Shown: positions 56,044 through 60,000 of the stretch, one piece after another
Numbering within the stretch: position 1 is the stretch's first letter
Layout: every line of letters begins with the position of its first letter
Assembly (NCBI GenBank): GCA_903813345.2
Contig: CAIIXF020000003.1
Span: forward strand, 29,653,248-29,713,247
Reading direction: 5' to 3'
Length of the DNA stretch: 60,000 bases
Source: Owenia fusiformis
Taxonomy: Eukaryota > Annelida > Polychaeta > Sabellida > Oweniidae
Program-made: the position numbers and the translations under genes
Notes under the pieces: generated by a model
Seen by the model: the letters and a program-made list of their open reading frames with translations, nothing else
Database searches by the model: none
What the model was told of the DNA's origin: nothing

Positions 56044-57630
56044 TTCAGCAAAACGATTGTTTATGAATACCTAGCAAGAGCTCAAAAAGTTCAATCATCT
56101 ATTTATCTCAAAAAGACCTCAAAAACTGAGCTTGAATTAGAAATATGTCTTCTAAAATCTTCCTCGCCTGGACCTGATGGGATTCTACCATCACTTATTA
56201 AGTCTGTAAGACAGTTTTTAATTGATCCGCTCTTGTATATATTTAACTTATCTTTTAAATCTGGTATTTTCCCAGACGCCCTCAAATTGGCCAAAGTAAC
56301 ACCTGTATTTAAAAAAGGAGTCACTACAAATCCTTCGAACAATAGACCAATTTCAGTTTTATCGGTATTTTCTAAATTGTTAGAAAAGCTCATGCACGCC
56401 AAACTCACTGGTTTTTTAGAACGTTTTGAAATTATTTTTACTTATCAATTTGGATTTCAGAAATTCAACTCTACCTACATGGCCATTTTATATTTCATTG
56501 AACAAATTCGAAAATCAACTGATTTGGGGAAAACGAGCATTGGCATAACATTAAATTTTTCCAAGGCCTTTGACACTATTAATCATGACATTTTGATACA
56601 AAAACTTGAATATTATGGCATCAGAGGAATAGCTAAGTCCTGGTTTGAAAGTTATTTAAAAGACTGCAAACAATATGTCACCATTAACAATTATGAATCT
56701 AAACAATCATCTCTAAATTGTGGTGTTCCGCAGGGCTCGGTACTCGGACCACTATTATTTATTCTTTACATAAATGATCTGCCTTTTGTTGACCCTAATC
56801 TAAAATTTATTATGTTTGCTGATGACACCAATCTTCTTGATAGTGATTATGATTTAAATGAACTTATGACTAGAACTAATGCAAACTTGAATTCAATAGA
56901 TGACTGGATAAAAGCAAACAAACTTTCACTTAATATTGGCAAAACCAATGCTATTCTATTTGGACCCCAAAAAAATCAAACAAATCTGAATCTCAAAATA
57001 CGCAATGAGAACATAAATTTCCGGGATAAAATTGACTTTCTTGGAATTATTATTGATAAAAACTTGAAATTTAAAGAGCACATAAAATCTATTGAAACAA
57101 AGATTTCTCGCGTCATTGGTTCTCTTTATCACATTAAACATCTACTTCAAATAGACAGTTTCAAAACAATTTACTACTCATTGATACACTCTCAATTAAA
57201 TTATTGCAACATAATCTGGGGTAACACATTTAAATCATTTTATGATCGTCTACATAAACTGCAGAAACAATTCTTAAGGCTAGCTTTAAATAAGGATAGA
57301 CCTTCTCACTCCGCTCCCTTATTTGAAGATCTTAACATATTAAATATTTTTGATGTCAACAGATATTGTACTGGTCAGTTCATGTACAAAATCTTTAATA
57401 AGCACCCCAGTCTTCCAAAAAATCTATTTCAAGACTTGTTTGATATCAACATTAATATTCATCATCATTACACAAGACAATTGCATTATTTTCATATCCC
57501 TAAGTGCTCTAAACTTTCCCTTCGCTATCTAGGTCCTAATCTTTGGAATGCTCTACCACATGATATTAAAAAATGCTCCACTCTAAATATTTTCAAATCT
57601 TCATATAAAAAACTACTCATCTATCGATAA
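56044..57630 (+). CDS. Reverse transcriptase of a non-LTR retroelement, active-site box intact
   Basis: The frame is open for 528 codons from just after a TAA at 56041 and has no initiating ATG at its start, consistent with 5' truncation. RT blocks in order: SSSPGPDGILPSLIK, VTPVFKKG with NRPISVLSVFSKLLEKLM, LNFSKAFDTINHDIL, CGVPQGSVLGPLLFILYIND, FADDTNLL (FADD at 56815-56826), then the thumb/C-terminal domain. No frameshift or stop is visible, unlike the element at 11755, so this copy is younger. An Asp replacement in LNFSKAFD (usually LDFSKAFD) is the only oddity, and it hits the first catalytic aspartate position of the palm. Confidence 0.9.
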   Translation, partial: FSKTIVYEYLARAQKVQSSIYLKKTSKTELELEICLLKSSSPGPDGILPSLIKSVRQFLIDPLLYIFNLSFKSGIFPDALKLAKVTPVFKKGVTTNPSNNRPISVLSVFSKLLEKLMHAKLTGFLERFEIIFTYQFGFQKFNSTYMAILYFIEQIRKSTDLGKTSIGITLNFSKAFDTINHDILIQKLEYYGIRGIAKSWFESYLKDCKQYVTINNYESKQSSLNCGVPQGSVLGPLLFILYINDLPFVDPNLKFIMFADDTNLLDSDYDLNELMTRTNANLNSIDDWIKANKLSLNIGKTNAILFGPQKNQTNLNLKIRNENINFRDKIDFLGIIIDKNLKFKEHIKSIETKISRVIGSLYHIKHLLQIDSFKTIYYSLIHSQLNYCNIIWGNTFKSFYDRLHKLQKQFLRLALNKDRPSHSAPLFEDLNILNIFDVNRYCTGQFMYKIFNKHPSLPKNLFQDLFDININIHHHYTRQLHYFHIPKCSKLSLRYLGPNLWNALPHDIKKCSTLNIFKSSYKKLLIYR

Positions 57631-57851
57631 TGTATAATACCAATATCATACTGTATTACATACCTAGCGAAGCATTTGTATGGAAGTCAATGGGAAAGTT
57701 AGCGAGCTATATCCACCGATATTGCCCGATTACCCCGATATAGCCCGCTTACCTCGTTTTGATATTAGATTTCTTTAATAACCATGATAATATCATGACG
57801 TCACGTCATTGATACAAAGTAACCATGGGAACAAAGGCATGTAATACATCA
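57631..57851. other. Hairpin-rich insertion in the retroelement 3' UTR, left part
   Basis: GCGAGCTATATCCACC ... GATATAGCCCGCTTACC forms an imperfect palindrome at about 57702-57755. This sits between the RT stop and the perfect MITE at 57852. Confidence 0.5.
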
Positions 57852-57963
57852 GTTATGTCACTATGACGTGAAATATGCCTTCGTTCTTGCCCAAATATAG
57901 AGCCTCCCAAGGTCGGCCTATATTGGGAGAACTCAGGCATATTTCACGTCATAGTGACATAAC
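57852..57963. mobile_element. 112-bp MITE with perfect 29-bp inverted ends
   Basis: GTTATGTCACTATGACGTGA plus AATATGCCT at the left is exactly complemented at the right. The loop also mirrors (GCCCAAATATAG versus CTATATTGGGAG). It is inserted in the 3' UTR of the retroelement, so it is younger than that copy, or was carried with it. Confidence 0.88.
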
Positions 57964-58420
57964 CTCTAAATACTGTTGATTTTATACTGATACCTGATTT
58001 TTGTAACATTTTTACATTGTACATCCTTAGATTAATTGTTAATACCATTTTTATATACCTACATGTAACATAATATAAGTGTTTTCTTTTATATGTAGTC
58101 TAGATGTCATTTTAATGATTTCTGTTAGACCGCAACATATACCCACTAGGGTGTCTAGCGGCTTGTTTTTATAGTGTATATTATATAAGAATTATGAAAT
58201 AAATTGAATTGAATTGAATTATATATTTATTATATATTTTTATTTTTTGGGATCCTGTTTTTACGGCGTTCGCATTAAATACAAACCACTCTGTTACGTC
58301 ACGTATATGACGTTCGTTGAATTATCGCAATCAAAATGTCAGACGAAATGGAATTTCCATTACAATTTATCTGACTATTCAATGTTCGCTGGATAATAAT
58401 TCCCAATGGGATAAACGGAC

Positions 58421-58557
58421 AATCCTATAGTTTTTCCAAAATATCACTTATATCCACTCATGGATATCAGTATCTTCACTCATTCGCTGCGCTCACTCGC
58501 GAAGATATCAATATCCACTCATGGATATAAGTGATATTTCAGAGCCATAGGATATTC
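58421..58557. mobile_element. Hairpin MITE, GATATCCACTCATGG family, copy 1
   Basis: AATATCACTTATATCCACTC ... CGCTGCGCTCACTCGCGAAG ... ATGGATATAAGTGATATT folds back over ~45 bp per arm. The outer ATCCTATAG / CCATAGGAT also pair. Confidence 0.8.
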
Positions 58558-58849
58558 CTATATTATTCCATAGTTAGCATGATATCCATAGGATAACATG
58601 TCAAAATAAAAACGGTATTTTTAAAATCAGTGGTAAAATATGATATTTTGGGCAAATTTTCACTTAACCATAGCATACGGTGTTTTAGCCATGACATGCG
58701 GCGCCGTATGCCATGGTTTATGGATTTTTGCTACTTCAGACTCAAAACGAGGCTAAGTGTCAATATCGCCGTATCGTTTGGAAAATTCGTTTTAGATCAC
58801 TTAATTCCCGAAGATTCTGATGATGACTTTAACTATGGAATATAAAGAA
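58558..58849. other. DNA between two related hairpin MITEs
   Basis: It contains CCATAGCATACGG ... CCGTATGCCATGG, another imperfect inverted repeat (58668-58719). The 71-codon frame at 58630-58845 begins inside it; I see no known motif. Confidence 0.4.
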
Positions 58850-58983
58850 CATCCTATGATTTACTCGTGATATGATTTTAATCCACTCATGGATGTTGAT
58901 ACATGTATCTCGCTACGCTCACTCGTGCAGATATCATATCCATTCGTGGATAAAAATCATATCACTCATAAATCATAGGATAT
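58850..58983. mobile_element. Hairpin MITE, GATATCCACTCATGG family, copy 2
   Basis: ATCCTATGATTTACTCGTGA ... AATCCACTCATGG ... CTCGCTACGCTCACTCG ... CATTCGTGGAT ... ATCATAGGAT folds back. Centre and arms are clearly related to the copy at 58421. Confidence 0.8.
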
Positions 58984-59128
58984 CCTCTATTTAAGATGTG
59001 ATATTCGATAGTTTAAAAGTGATATTCGATGGTTTGTAAATTGTTTGATAAAATATGATATCTTGATCCACATATCAAATATATCATCATGTGATATTCG
59101 ATCTATATCCTCCTTGCAACCATGGGAT

Positions 59129-59517
59129 AAAGCTTTACGTCCCGCTCCAAGCGGGCAGATGTAGTATATCTGCCCGCTACGTCATAATCGCCGCTTGCAT
59201 ATTTGTTCATAATTTGTAACGTTCGCGGAATGACTGTAAACGGCAATGGAGAAAACACAGACAATCAGGGTCTGTTTGATAGTTAAAAAAAGGGAAAGGG
59301 CATCCACTTTATCAATAAAAAATTCGAGAAAATAAATATGGGATTATTTGAGAGAACATGAAAATCCGCCCACGGCCAGGAAAACAAAACTGGACATGAA
59401 TATTCTAAAATATTTCCACGATTTAACAATGTGAACCAGATGACCAAGATTGGTATGGGATAAACATATTATCATATAGTCAGGATATTGGGATTATCCC
59501 TTGGCCAATATATAGGG
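59129..59517. other. Flanking DNA, no gene seen
   Basis: A small hairpin GCGGGCAGAT / ATCTGCCCGC occurs near 59151-59175. Nothing else is recognisable. Confidence 0.4.
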
Positions 59518-59660
59518 GTTATGCAATTGGAGGTTTTGGATACAGGGAATATCCCGAGGGATATACAATATATCTTCCCGAGGGACCGAAGGGACCAAGG
59601 GAAGACATATTATATATCCCTCGGGATATTCCCTGTATCCAAAACCTCCAAGTGCATAAC
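59518..59660. mobile_element. 143-bp hairpin MITE, near-perfect 48-bp arms
   Basis: GTTATGCAATTGGAGGTTTT through ATCCCGAGGGATATA is mirrored at the right end with one mismatch in about 48 bp; the centre (CTTCCCGAGGG ... CAAGGGAAG) is also self-complementary. The near identity of the arms implies a recent insertion. The two opposed open frames here are by-products of the hairpin. Confidence 0.9.
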
Positions 59661-60000
59661 TGTTGTATATAGTTTAGCATGATATGTACTTCTTTCTGTA
59701 ACTGGAATACGATTCTAATATACAAGCAGCACATACGTATTCCCGGGGAACCATAAATATTTTGTGTAGTGTGTGGACATTTTTCTTTTCATTTCTCTAA
59801 AATCAGATTATTCTCATAAAATTCATACAAAGTTGGGCCTAAGCCTCTATTTTCGTATTCTGCATGTAAAGATATTTATAATGTAAAACCTAAGAGATAA
59901 ATTCAATGTCTTCAGTTGAGAATAAGTATAAGGTAAATGTGTGAATTCTGCTTGTTGTTGCACTATTTTTATAATAAACAAGGTTCGATACGCAACACTG
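59661..60000. other. Window end, nothing recognised
   Basis: AT-rich DNA with no coding exon or repeat that I could support. Confidence 0.4.

Larger units (their letters stand above)
56044..58220 (+). mobile_element. Non-LTR retrotransposon, 5'-truncated, with (TTGAA)n tail
   Basis: The RT-domain frame 56044-57630 is followed by a 3' UTR ending in ATTGAATTGAATTGAATT (about 58203-58220), a simple-repeat tail typical of CR1/L2/Daphne-like groups. The UTR is interrupted by a hairpin-rich insertion at about 57660-57963. The 5' half (endonuclease) is absent. Confidence 0.85.
55819..59128. mobile_element. 3.3-kb inverted-arm composite enclosing a retroelement
   Basis: The left arm (55819-55955: ATCCCATGG ... 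TAGATCGAATATCAC ... AAACCATCGAATATCACTTT) is an imperfect inverted copy of the right arm (58998-59128). The GATATTCGATGGTTTC unit occurs five times around 55915-56015, two copies inverted, and again on the right. The RT-bearing element and several hairpin MITEs lie between the arms. Confidence 0.65.

Overview
This is nuclear DNA from an animal, most probably an invertebrate. Genes are split by GT-AG introns, intergenic and intronic DNA is visibly AT-rich, and many repeats are present. Repeats with CCGTCCGTCCG runs, AGGTCAAAGGTCA arrays and roughly 150-bp tandem cores are common in marine invertebrates, molluscs and related groups in particular. I cannot name the species. Nothing looks bacterial or viral.

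Layout: (1) 1-10324 holds the 5' end of GMDS (GDP-mannose 4,6-dehydratase) on the minus strand as three short exons (10324-10244, 4539-4495, 4177-4090). Its introns carry a 3.2-kb tandem-array element and a hAT-type MITE; the rest of the gene lies left of the window. (2) 10325-14643 is intergenic, with two G-rich MITE-like elements and a decayed CR1/L2-like retrotransposon. (3) 14644-37298 is a transglutaminase gene on the plus strand that I could assemble into 17 phase-consistent exons (757 aa) with an intact Cys-His-Asp triad. Its 9.8-kb intron 8 contains a complete two-exon gene on the same strand (26657-28349) for a membrane-anchored PC-esterase/SGNH-like protein, plus several repeat elements. 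(4) 40238-41536 is a single-exon GT10 fucosyltransferase on the minus strand. (5) 44610-46313 is a two-exon LRR single-pass membrane protein. (6) 52757-53784 is a partial gene combining a 2A-like GGLETNPGP motif with an OTU-like cysteine protease domain. (7) 47626-60000 is dominated by foldback elements, MITEs and a largely intact RT-encoding retroelement nested between long inverted arms.

How the genes relate: GMDS makes the precursor of GDP-fucose and the GT10 enzyme uses GDP-fucose, so two steps of fucosylation lie about 30 kb apart; whether this is more than coincidence is open. The transglutaminase (protein crosslinking), the LRR receptor and the O-acyl-sugar-type esterase could all act at cell surfaces or in matrix, but nothing in the sequence ties them into one pathway.

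The least expected items are: the 2A-like/OTU gene; three elements of unrelated sequence that share one plan (hairpin head, tandem core, repeated half-head, terminal hairpin); an 81-bp tandem array that multiplied a transglutaminase 5' splice site about ten times; a 61-bp minisatellite grown from the stop-codon end of the nested esterase gene; and foldback elements whose inverted termini are arrays of a 15-bp unit.
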